A DNA stretch of 64,000 nucleotides from Phymorhynchus buccinoides (Eukaryota > Mollusca > Gastropoda > Neogastropoda > Raphitomidae), in contig CM065683.1 in the NCBI GenBank assembly GCA_017654935.2, positions 2,323,440-2,387,439 on the forward strand, given 5' to 3'. Made by a program: the position numbers and the translations under genes. The notes below the pieces were generated by a model that was not told the origin of the DNA, ran no database searches, and worked only from the letters and a program-made list of their open reading frames with translations. Positions within the stretch are counted from its first letter, which is position 1, and every line of letters starts with the position of its first letter. This document shows, one piece after another, positions 13,589 to 23,770 of this stretch.

Positions 13589-13712
13589 GCGCGCGCGCAC
13601 GCACACACACACATGGACCCACGCACGAACACGCACGCATGCACGAACACGCAAGCACGCGCACGCACGCACACGCACACGCACGCACACACACACACAC
13701 GCGCGCGCGCGC
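13543..13712. repeat. (CA)n / CGCA compound microsatellite
   Basis: CA tract followed by alternating CG/CA/ACGCA up to a GCGCGCGCGC run. Equivalent in contig C at 40673-40842. Confidence 0.95.
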
Positions 13713-14198
13713 CGTCTAATATCACGGTTAGTGGACAGACGTTAACATTAAATGAATGCCACACATACGCACACTTCTTACAGACTGCGGTTTTAACCAG
13801 CTATTCAGAGGACCTCATAAATAATTGACTAAGCACAAAACCAATTATATTTTTGTGATCCTTTTGGGCTGCTAAGTAATTATATGTATTGAATATCTTG
13901 GACCTGTTATAGCTTAGAAATGAGCTCAACAAAACTTTTCTTCGTCTTTCTGAGGACACACACCATTCATAACTTTAAAAGTGTATATAAAGACACACAC
14001 GATGCAGAACTTTCATAGGACATAGTGAGAACACACACTATGCAGATTTATTTTCTGCTAAACAGTGGTCTGGCACACAGAACATACATAGGATAGTAAA
14101 TACACACACACACATAGCACAGAAACTAGAATAGACTCAACATTACTGAAATAGAACTAAAAAAAAAAGTTAACAAGAAACAAAACAATGCAAAATGT
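13713..14198. other. Noncoding stretch
   Basis: No gene. A short motif (GACACACAC.AT.CA, ACACACACTATGCAGA) recurs several times between 13956 and 14130, suggesting a degenerate tandem repeat with a period of about 50 bp. Confidence 0.5.
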
Positions 14199-14199
14199 G

Positions 14200-14200
<1 letters not shown>

Positions 14201-14230
<30 letters not shown>
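14201..14230. repeat. Poly(G) run of about 30
   Basis: An uninterrupted G homopolymer. In contig C the same place (41319-41412) is an irregular G-rich stretch with two blocks, so it is probably poorly resolved in both. Confidence 0.9.
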
Positions 14231-14232
<2 letters not shown>

Positions 14233-14464
14233 TCGGTCATTGTCAATAATAACATTCTAGGCAAGCACTCATCTTTAAGGGTAGGTTTCAAAGAAGTCTG
14301 GAAACCGGGTTTTAACTGGAATAACATATTAAGCTTAGCAGAGAGGGTGGGAGGGGCAGGGGAGGGAAGGTAGAAAGGTGTGTGAGTGTCCGAGCGTGTG
14401 TGGGCGAAACCGTTTGTGCGTTGGCAGCAGCAGCAGCAGCGCTTACATTAAAAAGAGAAAAATA

Positions 14465-14686
14465 ATGGAGTTTCGCTTTGAGGACTTCGCAAAAGCATTA
14501 CCACGACCTGTAGCAGAAAAGTTGGATGATGAGGGCTTTACATCCCTCACATCGTTGACTAATATGACCGAAGACGACATGGGAGCCCTACGCCTCAAGC
14601 GTGGCCATCAGGTGGAACTCAGGGTGATGGTGCGTGGCCTTCAGCAGCAGCATGGCGGAGGGCCCCTGGTGTGTCCTGCACCCTGA
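14465..14686 (+). pseudogene. SAM-like domain ORF fragment, probably from a mobile element
   Basis: The frame from ATG 14465 gives 73 residues. Residues about 5-60 resemble a sterile alpha motif (SAM)-type fold: FEDFAKALP, then KLDDEGFTSLTSL, then MTEDDMGALRLKRGHQVEL, which fits the helix 3 to 5 signature. The frame then ends. A second piece continues in another frame (14809-15000) with VSSYHWIVANSRIMAQLM. In contig C both pieces are recognisable (41617-41841 and about 41930-42150). ORFs with this arrangement occur upstream of recombinase or RT genes in some invertebrate elements; this is recollection, not a search result. I regard it as a decayed element ORF, not a host gene. Confidence 0.45.
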
Positions 14687-14808
14687 GCTCAACGACGACG
14701 CCCTTGGACAAGCTGCTGGGACAGATGTCCCTGCAGGACGGCGGTGGCAACGTAGCGGCAGCAGGTGAGTGACCCTACCTCCATATTGTTGACTTTGTTC
14801 TGGTAGCT

Positions 14809-15000
14809 ATGGCCAGCGAAGAGGAGGTGGGACTAGGAGGTGGGGTTACATTGAAGATAAACTCTAAACCAAAACTGGACAAGGTCTCTTCTTACCACTG
14901 GATTGTGGCCAACAGCCGCATCATGGCCCAGCTGATGGCCAGCCCTGGCTTCGACGCAGCGTTCTTTACCGCTCATAGGAAAAGAGACACATTTTTCTTC
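14809..15000 (+). pseudogene. Continuation of the SAM-like ORF in another frame
   Basis: The frame starting at 14809 encodes an acidic lead-in, a glycine-rich EVGLGGGV stretch and the motif YHWIVANSRIMAQLM, then degenerates into poly-Phe/Lys from a T-rich tract. The contig C copy (41950-42160) keeps the same motif across several frame changes. The conserved motif, rather than the ORF length, is the reason to list it. Confidence 0.4.
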
Positions 15001-15555
15001 ACTAGGATAGAAAGAAACTTTTTTTTTAAATCAAAACTTTTGTTGTTAACATTTTCAACATGCTTCTTGTTGTTTAGTCTTTCAACAAATTCCCTTTCTT
15101 CTATGTTTAACACATCGGCTGATACATTTCTTTTTAGCAAACATAGCAGTTGAAACTTCTAACTTTTGCTTATTTTTCATGCGTCTATCACGTGCAAAGC
15201 ATTCACCCTGCACGGGATTTTCACTGTCAACTGATAACTTGCCCACTTGTTGAACGCATGGCTGCTGTGCTATGTCTGTACGATGTTGGAGCAGTAAATT
15301 AACAAGTCGTTCCTGACTCTACGGAGTGGTCTGCTTCACACTGTCAACTGATAACTTGCCAACGTTTTTCACACATTGATTCAAACTTGACATAGAAAAA
15401 TCGGTAGCGCAGACTTGCAGTCTAAATGGTGCCGGGGGAAGCTTTGCGCCCTGTTTTCAAATGGGGGGGCAAAAATAGATTACAGGGCCGGTCTGCAAGT
15501 TATTTAAAGGGAACAAGCTGGTCCTTGCCATCAAATTGACCCGCACTTGTGACGG
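15001..15555. other. Noncoding stretch with a short direct repeat
   Basis: No gene. CACTGTCAACTGATAACTTG occurs at about 15223 and again at about 15339, so 115 bp is partly duplicated. Confidence 0.5.
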
Positions 15556-15755
15556 TACCACAGCCGATGAGGTTTAACCGAGGCGTGGTTACCGCTACAC
15601 CTATCTGTATTGTTAAAAAATCGGGACTTTACTGGAGTTGCACTGCCTCTGGGCATTGCCTCCAGTATTGTTCCCACCATCTTTGTATTTACAAATGTCC
15701 CATATGTGTCCGTTCCAGACTGAGAGGACGTAAAGCACTATTTTTCATTCCTTGC
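15556..15755. repeat. Dispersed about 200-bp repeat, copy 2
   Basis: Same family and orientation as 9952-10148. It abuts the 3' part of the minus-strand LINE ORF1 remnant. Contig C counterpart: about 42722-42912, with many small indels. Confidence 0.65.
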
Positions 15756-16130
15756 CATCAAGATCAAATGTCTTCCTGTTAATGACAAGATGGTAAAAAA
15801 TCATTGACACGTTTTTGTCCTGGCTTTTAGCAGACTTGACATGAGGCAACAACTTCTTGCGGATTTCCCTCAAACAGAGGGAGTAATCCTCGTTAATGTA
15901 GATTCCAGTACCTTTGAATTTCAGCATGTAGGGTCTTCTCTTTCTGTTTCAAGAGGGAGCAAGAATCAACAATCGAATTGGGTTTGGCATTAACGCAGTG
16001 AACTCGTTCAAACTCAAAGTCACTGTAAATCCCCAGCTTGTCTATGATCATATCCTTCACAAGACCTTCGCATTCTTCCCATGTTTCTTACTCATGGGAT
16101 AGAATTCCATGGATGATAATGTTGTTTCTT
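15745..16130 (-). mobile_element. LINE ORF1 remnant: RRM-like and C-terminal domain
   Basis: Reading on the minus strand directly after the coiled coil, one frame gives 'RNNIIIHGIL', the start of the RNA-recognition-motif domain of L1-type ORF1 proteins (Transposase_22). After stops and frame changes, 15927-15745 is open for 60 residues. It reads GTGIYINEDYS, LREIRKKLLP and IFYHLVINRK, the hallmark of the ORF1 C-terminal domain. In the intact family this protein is a trimeric nucleic-acid chaperone that packages LINE RNA. Here it has at least two frame breaks and is dead. Confidence 0.75.
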
Positions 16131-16333
16131 TTTTACCTACCTTCGAGGTCATCAACCTTTTTCTCCAGGTCATCCACCTTCTCAGTAAGGCTCTTGTTTT
16201 TGTCCCTTAAAGTTTTCTTTTTCTTTTTCAGATCTACAAACTCCTTTTTTAGTTTGCTAAGCTCACCTTTAAAATTGGAGAAAGAGTCCTTGAGCATTTG
16301 CAGATCACCACTCATTTTTGTCAAATTTGTTGT

Positions 16334-16368
16334 CAAATTTGTTACTGAGTAACTGAGTAACAAATTTG
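16334..16368. other. Perfect 13-bp inverted repeat (hairpin) next to the minisatellite
   Basis: CAAATTTGTTACT at 16334-16346 pairs perfectly with AGTAACAAATTTG at 16356-16368 across a 9-nt loop. It ends 1 bp before the 42-bp array. It is fully preserved in contig C at 43490-43524. Confidence 0.9.
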
Positions 16369-16369
16369 T

Positions 16370-16747
16370 GCCTGAGGAAGGGGGCCGTTTCACAAGGGCT
16401 AATGTTATGTAGCCTGAGGAAGGGGGCCGTTTCACAAGGGCTAACGTTACGTAGCCTGAGGAAGGGGGCCGTTTCACAAGGGCTAACGTTACGTAGCCTG
16501 AGGAAGGGGGCCGTTTCACAAGGGCTAATGTTACGTAGCCTGAGGAAGGGGGCCGTTTCACAAGGGCTAACGTTACGTAGCCTGAGGAAGGGGGCCGTTT
16601 CACAAGGGCTAATGTTATGTAGCCTGAGGAAGGGGGCCGTTTCACAAGGGCTAATGTTATGTAGCCTGAGCAAGAGGGCCGTTTCACAAGGGCTAATGTT
16701 ACGTAGCCTGAGCAAGAGGGCCGTTTCACAAGGGCTAACGTTACGTA
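16370..16747. repeat. 42-bp minisatellite, 9 copies
   Basis: The unit begins GCCTGAGGAAGGGGGCCGTT and is 42 bp. Units differ mainly at TAACGTTACG versus TAATGTTATG, and the last two carry GAGCAAGAGG. It is open in several frames. In contig C the array (43526-43920) has indels and a G/T homopolymer insertion. Confidence 0.95.
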
Positions 16748-16931
16748 GTCTGAGCGCAAATCGGCAAAAACGGTACTAAGAAACACCTCTTTTGCTGACG
16801 TTTGCCGCAAACGTGTGACTGGTCCCAAATTATTTCTCGGCGAACTATCACGTGACTTGCATGGGGTAAATACATTTCTTGTTGTTGATTGGTCCATTAA
16901 GGTTTGGTTAAAATAATACTTTTTTGACCAA

Positions 16932-17414
16932 TCAGACAAGAGCTTGTAATATTTTTCCGCAAACGTTTTCTAAAGTGTTTCTTAGACCCCTTTTGGTGTA
17001 ACAGTTATGTGCGCGGCAACCGTCATCTAGAGAAACTCGACCAAGACATTGAGAAGAGTCTTCCAGTTGGTCCTCGGATACAGAATTTGGTCTGTCATTT
17101 TCAGAGGCAGATTTTGATCGTTCGGTGCTGTCACCACGTGCAACACCACCTGCAGTGGCCAGACGAGTTTGTCTCAAGGAATCGGGCTTGGGAGGTCCTG
17201 GGTTCATCTCCACATCTCCACACTGGTGGATCATGTTCCCAAAATACAGGAGGAAGAGCAACAAACACAGGGTAACACCGTCTGCATGACCACTTGGCCT
17301 CAATACAGTACATTTCATGGCGACCTTAAATTTTGCCCGTTTGGTCATGAACGAAATGAATACCAGCAAGAAACGTCCACACACTGACCTGAAAACCAGT
17401 GGAACACATGGCAT
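16932..17414 (-). mobile_element. LINE ORF1 N-terminus with hydrophobic leader and 2A-like DVEMNPGP
   Basis: A 160-residue frame. Residues 47-61 are hydrophobic (GVTLCLLLFLLYFGN), and residues 67-74 read DVEMNPGP, an exact match to the 2A ribosome-skipping consensus D-V/I-E-x-N-P-G-P. A proline- and charge-rich linker follows. 2A-like peptides at ORF N-termini are known from APE-type non-LTR retrotransposons of sea urchins and molluscs, some combined with a signal-sequence-like leader as here. In the family they separate the leader from the rest of the ORF during translation. The frame ends a few bases past the next frame's start, so the original ORF1 was probably continuous through the coiled coil. 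Confidence 0.75.
17193..17216 (-). other. 2A-like ribosome-skipping motif
   Basis: Eight codons encode DVEMNPGP, and the separation point would be between G73 and P74 of the ORF. All consensus residues are present. Identical in contig C at 44397-44420. Confidence 0.85.
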
Positions 17415-17479
17415 GGGGTCTTAGACTAACGTTTGAACAGTCTGTGATCACAACACTTTCTTGGTCCAGAGATAAACCA

Positions 17480-17560
17480 AGAGAGACATAGAGAGACAGA
17501 CAGACAGGCAGACAGACAGATAGTCAGTCAGTCAGATAGTCAGTCAGACAGACAGACAAG
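17480..17560. repeat. (GACA)n/(GTCA)n tetranucleotide repeat
   Basis: AGACAGACAGGCAG and AGTCAGTCAGAT units. Equivalent at 44698-44770. Confidence 0.9.
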
Positions 17561-18261
17561 CAGATGGGCATATTTTCTGTGTGTAGACGTGTATGTGTGT
17601 GGGAATATATTGTGATATAATTTTTATCAAAATAGCATCATAAAGTAAATAATTGTTCCCCAGCACATTACCAACTTTTCAAGTGATATAATGGATCTTT
17701 ACTAAGAACATGTAGTAGAGGCCCCTGCCATCTTGGTCCCGCTGTCCCTAAGAGAGGATGCTTCTTTTACCCCTCATAAAATCGTCAATATTTATTTTCT
17801 GATGAAAACTAAAACAACATCTCGGCATTATGCTTTAATAAACAATTTCTGTTCATAACCATGTATAAAAACTTTTGAAAAACCCCATTGTGAGCCATGT
17901 TTCAAGGTACACCTCGACAGTATTCCGCACACTTATAAAACATCCCTCCACCAAACACAGTAAGACCAAATATCAAAACAAACTGGTTATATGGGACGGT
18001 GACAACACCACTTCTTGCTTGTAAAAAGAAAAATCTGGCAAGAAATCTGAATTTTACTTAGCGTCCCTAAAAAGGGACAGCGGGATAATATGGGTTAATG
18101 TTTATATGTAGATTTAATCAATGTTTACATTTTATTTATTGGACGATGTTAAATGTGTTCGTTGTTTCCTCTGTGATCTTTGATTTATATATAATGTATG
18201 TTTTAGTACTGTTTGTTTATCGAGCCTGTGAACGTGCTTTGTAATTTCCTAAGGGATTATT
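17561..18261 (+). mobile_element. Probable 3' end of an unidentified non-LTR element
   Basis: Noncoding AT-rich DNA ends in GGGATTATTAAAG and is followed at once by an (ATTG)n tail. A poly(A)-signal-like ATTAAA plus a simple-repeat tail is the usual 3' terminus of several LINE clades. No coding part remains, so the assignment rests on the tail alone. Confidence 0.4.
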
Positions 18262-18265
18262 AAAG

Positions 18266-18338
<73 letters not shown>

Positions 18339-18345
18339 AATTAAT
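18262..18345. repeat. (ATTG)n tetranucleotide tract
   Basis: About 20 TTGA/ATTG units. The contig C copy (45493-45560) is irregular, with TGATGATTG slips. Confidence 0.95.
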
Positions 18346-18519
18346 TGATTGATTGATGTTGGATAATGTATTTAATTGATTGATGAAAGATTGTGTGTGC
18401 ATAATCTTGTGTGCCTGTCTTTTCTAGATTTTCATTTTATTGACCTGGTTGATAATTTTTAAAATAAACTATTCAGCCTCAACTGTTCAGTCTTCAAGTT
18501 GTTGGATGCAAGATGGTCA

Positions 18520-19190
18520 ACGGGGCGAGTTCGTAATGGTCGACTTAGCTCATTGGGCGAGTTGGTCGTGGTACGAGGGATATACTGGGGGGTGTTGGTA
18601 ATGGGACGAGTTGGTAATGGGGCGAGTTGGTCGTGGTACGAGGGATATACTGGGGGGTGTTGGCAATGGGACGAATTGGTCGTGGTACGAGGGATATACT
18701 GGGGGGTGTTGGTAATGGGACGAGTTGGTAATGGGGCGAGTTGGTAATGGGACGAGTTGGTAATGGGACGAGTTGGTCGTGGTACGAGGGATATACTGGG
18801 GGGAGTTGGTAATGGGACGAGTTGGTAATGGGACGAGTTGGTCGTGGTACGAGGGATATACTGCGGCGAGTGGGGAATGGGGCGAGTTGGGAATGGGGCG
18901 AGTTGGGAATGGGACGAGTTGGTAATGGGGCGAGTTGGTAATGGGGCGAGTTGGTAATGGGACGAGTTGGTAATGGGGCGAGTTGGTAATGGGGCGAGTT
19001 GGTAATGGGACGAGTTGGTAATGGGGCGAGTTGGTAATGGGACGAGTTGGTAATGGGGCGAGTTGGTAATGGGGCGAGTTGGTAATGGGACGAGTTGGTA
19101 ATGGGACGAGTTGGTAATGGGGCGAGTTGGTAATGGGACGAGTTGGTAATGGGACGAGTTAGTAATGGGACGAGATGGTCTGGGGTGAGT
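18520..19190. repeat. 16-bp VNTR with an interspersed longer module
   Basis: The basic 16-bp unit is GAGTTGGTAATGGGGC or ...GGGAC. A second module (GGTCGTGGTACGAGGGATAT and ACTGGGGGGTGTTGG) alternates with it in the first half of the array. As 16 is not a multiple of three, translation cycles through all frames every 48 bp. The resulting minus-strand 245-codon frame (PITNSSHYQL-type repeats) is an artefact. Contig C array: 45743-46415, with a different module order and units. Confidence 0.95.
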
Positions 19191-21540
19191 TGACAATTTG
19201 GGCGAGTTGACTGGAAGCCGTATGCGTGTATGTATGAGTGTGAGTGTTTATTTGTGTGTGTGTGTGTGTGGTGTTTGTGCGTGCTTGCGTGAGTCCATGG
19301 TAAGCTTTAGCATTACCTTTGCTCAGCATAGATCTACAAGTCGTTCAATTACCAAACTTTATAAACATATACATGTTTATAAGAAGTTTCACGAATGATT
19401 TGTATAATTAAATATCTAACTGATCGTGACCTCTGACCTAGATCATGTTGCTTTTTATCATGGCCATAATATTATCTTTAACATTTTCACCAATTAATTC
19501 CACTCTTCATTACACAAATTTGGAAAGTAGGCTACAGTCATATATTAGCTTAAAGTGATACGAGTATGGGCTGCACCTGTCCTGGGGAAGAGCTGCCACG
19601 AAGCGAAGCGAGCGGGACGTAGCTGCTAGTGTCTAATAAATGCATTAGTACCACTCTCTTGACCTTGACTTGGTCTTCAATCTTTGATTTAACAAGTAGT
19701 CGTCTTGGCCACGTCTATAATAGTCATGAATCAGAATAGTCTGAAGTCCAATCTTCTGAAACCGCGGTATAAAAGCAATTAACCGCTAGACTAAAACAGG
19801 AAACATTGAAATGAGTTTCCAACATCTCCCATTTTTTAGTTTTACACTACAATAAAGAGTTCCTCTCATAGATGATTGGTGTAGATGCAGATTTTTGTTG
19901 TTTCTTAATTCACTTAATTAACAAACAGGATATAATTTGACCCCGCTATGCAGAATGTAAAACATGCTGTTTACTTTCAAACGACTTGAGAAAAAAAAAT
20001 TGTTATAACATTTCATGAAATAATTTGCGTTCATGAACCATCCTGTGAGTGTCCCATTAGCACAGACGATGCATGACAGACTAAATCCTCCACTTTGTCA
20101 CGACACGCTAAGGTGGGACAAAAAAACAAACAAAAAAACTCCTACTAAAAACAACCAACACCAGGAACACTACTGACTCACACTCGCTCATCAACAAAAC
20201 ACAAGTATGTAGAAACACAAACGTTTTATTTACATATATACATTGGCGCACACATTAGCTCGAGTATGCTAAAGAACACGGTCTCGAGACATCCCAAAAG
20301 TCATGTACCATGCCCAAATCCAAATAACATATATATACCGATAAAACAGCAGAAAATCACAATGCATTGAAGAGGCGAGATGCGCCTCCATGTAGATCTG
20401 AATCATAGCAACCGCTGCACCAACATAGCAAAATCCATTAATCCACAAAGAATATAGTCCGCAGTTTACAAGGTCGAGAGCTATTTTAATGCAAATTGAA
20501 CAAATCTTCGCAAGTGTCCCGAATTGTATTTAGTGTTTATAACTCTTCTTGCACAGATTAAGACCATATGAACATATCAGTTTCGGGGTGGAAAATAAAG
20601 TAAAACTTACTGCATTGAAAATAGGGGAGAACGGAGCTGGTCCGCCTACTTTTTAGCTTTTCTCGCCATAAAAGGCAAGCCAACTGAAGTAGAAGCTCAT
20701 TTTTAGACCACTTGTTGAGTAAACATACGTTTATAGAAAATTCAGTTAATTCAGATTCATTCGTTACTAATAATAGCAAAAACTAGATTTTTTTGCTCTC
20801 AACTTTTCTCAAATTAATGGACACTTCCCAATCTTACACAGGACACGGCGGGATAGCATGAGGCTATCACAAGATCGAAATAATTCTGGCTACAGCAAAA
20901 CACAATAAAAATGAAATGAGGAACCACTCGCAGGGTCGTACAAACACTGATATCCCCTAGTTTTGCCGCCCAGAAAATTGTCATAAGCCAATGACGCATT
21001 TTTTGTTTGATGACGTAAAAGTGGTGCTGACGTGTGAGTAAGCAAGACAAGATCTTTTGGCTTTCTTTAGAGCAAAAGCTCCACGAACGCTCCAGTGGAA
21101 ATCTAGTCGACCTTTGTACATCAAAACTTCAGAAGCTAATGATTACCAACAAAAATAGATAACAGCTGTAAATATCGTGTTGGTGTTGACAAACGGTAAA
21201 TACATTCTAATTCTATTAATTATGTTTGAATGCACGGACCTAATGATATTCATTATGTAGCGACGATGGTATTTGTGCCAGTCTGACACAGAGTTACGTC
21301 CCTTTGTTTAAATTTAAGCTCATCAAAAAATAATAAACTTTTCGAGTTTGCAAGCGGGCCAATATGGAAAAAGAAGAATTTCTTCTTGTTGCTGCATTAT
21401 TTCTACCTTAAAAGAAGTCATGACGGGTGTACAGAGGATTCAGTTTCCTCGCTTTCAAGCTGAAATTTTCATCTTTCAGACAGATCACTGATCGGCGGTG
21501 CGGAGTTTACCGAGTTGAAAAGCGTTGACAGAATCAGTTG
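19191..21540. other. Long noncoding stretch
   Basis: No gene, RNA gene or recognisable element over 2.3 kb. It includes a short (TG)n at 19254-19270 and a perfect DR1 half-site pair at 19427-19439. A GAAGCGAAGCGAGCG stretch lies near 19600. Highly conserved in contig C (46450-48810), apart from a few local indels. Confidence 0.55.
19427..19439 (-). promoter_or_regulatory. Perfect DR1 nuclear-receptor-type element
   Basis: The minus strand reads AGGTCAGAGGTCA, two perfect AGGTCA half-sites with a 1-bp spacer, the binding pattern of RXR/HNF4/PPAR-type receptors. Identical in contig C at 46665-46677. No gene is adjacent, so function is unproven. Confidence 0.35.
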
Positions 21541-21571
21541 TCCGCTCGCTATTTAAGTCCACCCCGCGCTA

Positions 21572-21835
21572 ATGAACAGTGCCGGGCACAAGATGAAGCC
21601 TTATAGTGATGTTCTCAAAGGTTTTAAAAAACATCTACCGTGCCATTTTTGTCCTACATCCACCCCGGTAAGCCTACCGTCGTACCGATTTGGCGACATT
21701 TTGCCTCGTTTTCTTACAAAAGGAGTGGCTTCCCTTGCGAAGTGGAAACGATCGTCAAACGCTGAATCTAACAATACTTTCCTCCACACCACTAACTTTA
21801 TCAGGAAATCACTAATGTTTGCTTCGACGCCATAA
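21572..21835 (+). other. Unrecognised 87-codon ORF, no domain
   Basis: Open frame starting 23 bp after a TATTTAAG sequence (21549-21556). The product has no recognisable domain. The end of the frame overlaps the first 678-bp repeat unit. The contig C frame is broken by one extra T (48918), giving two overlapping pieces. That a single slip destroys it argues against a functional gene, although contig C is error-prone. Confidence 0.2.
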
Positions 21836-23770
21836 ATTTAAGCTTACGATGTTGCACACAATAATTTTTTGTGGTTTTAAACTTTTTGAAAATCGTTGGG
21901 GAACAAAAATGTCTGCTACTGCGCGAGCCTGTCTCGCGAGATGACGTCATGGGAAGACGCCATTACTGAAGCGAAAATAGTTTCTGTCCGATTCAAATAC
22001 CAGTATCATGAAAACCCAAATATTTGAGTGTTTTTTCTTATAAAAACATATGCATAGTTTCTACAGGCAGTACTCGACTTTTGAATGCTTATTTTTCTGT
22101 AAATTAATCGAGTTTTGTGGAACTTTCAATCATCTTGATTCTTGGAAGGAATTTGCAACAAAAATGTCTCTTCAGCCTTGTATCGGCATTGTATGAAGAA
22201 ATAGACCAATGTTTCGATAAATCACGCCAGTTATTGACAGAAAACGCATTTTTACAGTAAGTTAACTATTTTTATCTAATTTCATAGCAATTACTCTGAT
22301 AATTGCTTACATTTTTTTTTTATTCACGTCGCTACATTATGTATTCTTGCACAAAAACTCACGCACATTTTAAACTGAGTTAAACGCATTAATGAAATGT
22401 AAATGATAATAAGCTAACGTGGAAACGATCGTCAAACGCTGAATCTAACAATACTTTCCTCCACACTACTAACTTTATCAGGAAATCACTAATGTTTGCT
22501 TCGACGCCATAAATTTAAGCTTACGATGTTGCACACAATAATTTTTTGTGGTTTTAAACTTTTTGAAAATCGTTGGGGAACAAAAATGTCTGCTACTGCG
22601 CGAGCCTGTCTCGCGAGATGACGTCATGGGAAGACGCCATTACTAAAGCGAAAATAGTTTCTGTTCGATTCAAATACCAGTATCATGAAAACCCAAATAT
22701 TTGAGTGTTTTTTCTTATAAAAACATATGCATAGTTTCTACAGGCAGTACTCGACTTTTGAATGCTTATTTTTCTGTAAATTAATCGAGTTTTGTGGAAC
22801 TTTCAATCATCTTGATTCTTGGAAGGAATTTGCAACAAAAATTGTCTCTTCAGCCTTGTATCGGCATTATATGAAGAAATAGACCAATGTTTCGATAAAT
22901 CACGCCAGTTATTGACAGAAAACGCATTTTTACAGTAAGTTAACTATTTTTATCTCATTTCATAGCAATTACTCTGATAATTGCTTACATTTTTTTTTTA
23001 TTCACGTCGCTACATTATGTATTCTTGCACAAAAACTCACGCACATTTTAAACTGAGTTAAACGCATTAATGAAATGTAAATGATAATAAGCTAACGTGG
23101 AAACGATCGTCAAACGCTGAATCTAACAATACTTTGCCTCCACACTACTAACTTTATCAGGAAATCACTAATGTTTGCTTCGACGCCATAAATTTAAGCT
23201 TACGATGTTGCACACAATAATTTTTTGTGGTTTTAAACTTTTTGAAAATCGTTGGGAACAAAAATGTCTGCTACTGCGCGAGCCTGTCTCGCGAGATGAC
23301 GTCATGGAAAGACGCCATTACTAAAGCGAAAATAGTTTCTGTCCGATTCAAATACCAGTATCATGAAAACCAAAATATTTGAGTGTTTTTTCTTATAAAA
23401 ACATATGCATAGTTTCTACAGGCAGTACTCGACTTTTGAATGCTTATTTTTCTGTAAATTAATCGAGTTTTGTGGAACTTTCAATCATCTTGATTCTTGG
23501 AAGGAATTTGCAACAAAAATGTCTCTTCAGCCTTGTATCGGCATTATATGAAGAAATAGACCAATGTTTCGATAAATCACGCCAGTTATTGACAGAAAAC
23601 GCATTTTTACAGTAAGTTAACTATTTTTATCTCATTTCATAGCAATTACTCTGAGAATTGCTTACATTTTTTTTTTATTCACGTCGCTACATTATGTATT
23701 CTTGCACAAAAACTCACGCACATCTTAAACTGAGTTAAACGCATTAATGAAATGTAAATGATAATAATGA
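21742..23770. repeat. Three tandem copies of a 678-bp unit
   Basis: The unit starts GTGGAAACGATCGTCAAACG at 21742, 22419 and 23097 (periods 677 and 678). Each ends in AATGTAAATGATAATAA. Copies are about 98-99% identical by eye. None is coding. Each contains TGACGTCA plus a GC-rich hairpin. In contig C the same array is at 49009-51045 with starts 49009, 49688 and 50369. The high identity among units suggests recent amplification or homogenisation. Confidence 0.95.
21922..21949. promoter_or_regulatory. GC-rich hairpin plus CRE palindrome in each 678-bp unit
   Basis: CGCGAG (21922-21927) and CTCGCG (21933-21938) form a 6-bp stem with a 5-nt loop. TGACGTCA, the perfect CREB/ATF palindrome, follows at 21942-21949. 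The arrangement is repeated at 22599-22626 and 23297-23304 (CRE position), and in contig C with CREs at 49209, 49888 and 50570. Regulatory function is not shown. Confidence 0.4.

Larger units (their letters stand above)
16133..16939 (-). mobile_element. LINE ORF1 middle part: coiled coil with inserted 14-residue repeats
   Basis: A 268-residue frame. Residues about 60-185 are nine copies of a 14-residue repeat (SGYVTLALVKRPPS), encoded by the 42-bp minisatellite at 16370-16747. Residues about 200-268 form a strongly heptad-patterned Lys/Leu/Glu coiled coil (LKDSFSNFKGELSKLKKEF to VDDLEKKVDDLEGR). This is the usual oligomerisation domain of L1-like ORF1p, placed directly before the RRM as in the family. 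The upstream frame overlaps its start by a few bases (16932-16939). The repeat insertion is foreign to the family and preserves the frame because 42 is divisible by three. Confidence 0.7.

Noticed and set aside
17193..17216. Endogenous viral sequence on the basis of the 2A motif
   Set aside because: The downstream coiled coil and L1-type ORF1 C-terminal domain identify a non-LTR retrotransposon. No viral capsid, polymerase or helicase sequence is present.
18459..19196. 245-codon minus-strand ORF of PITNSSHYQL-type repeats
   Set aside because: Generated by the 16-bp VNTR cycling through frames; not preserved in contig C.
21549..21835. TATTTAAG as a TATA box for the small ORF at 21572
   Set aside because: The ATG lies only about 15-20 bp beyond the box, upstream of any expected start site, and the frame is broken in contig C.
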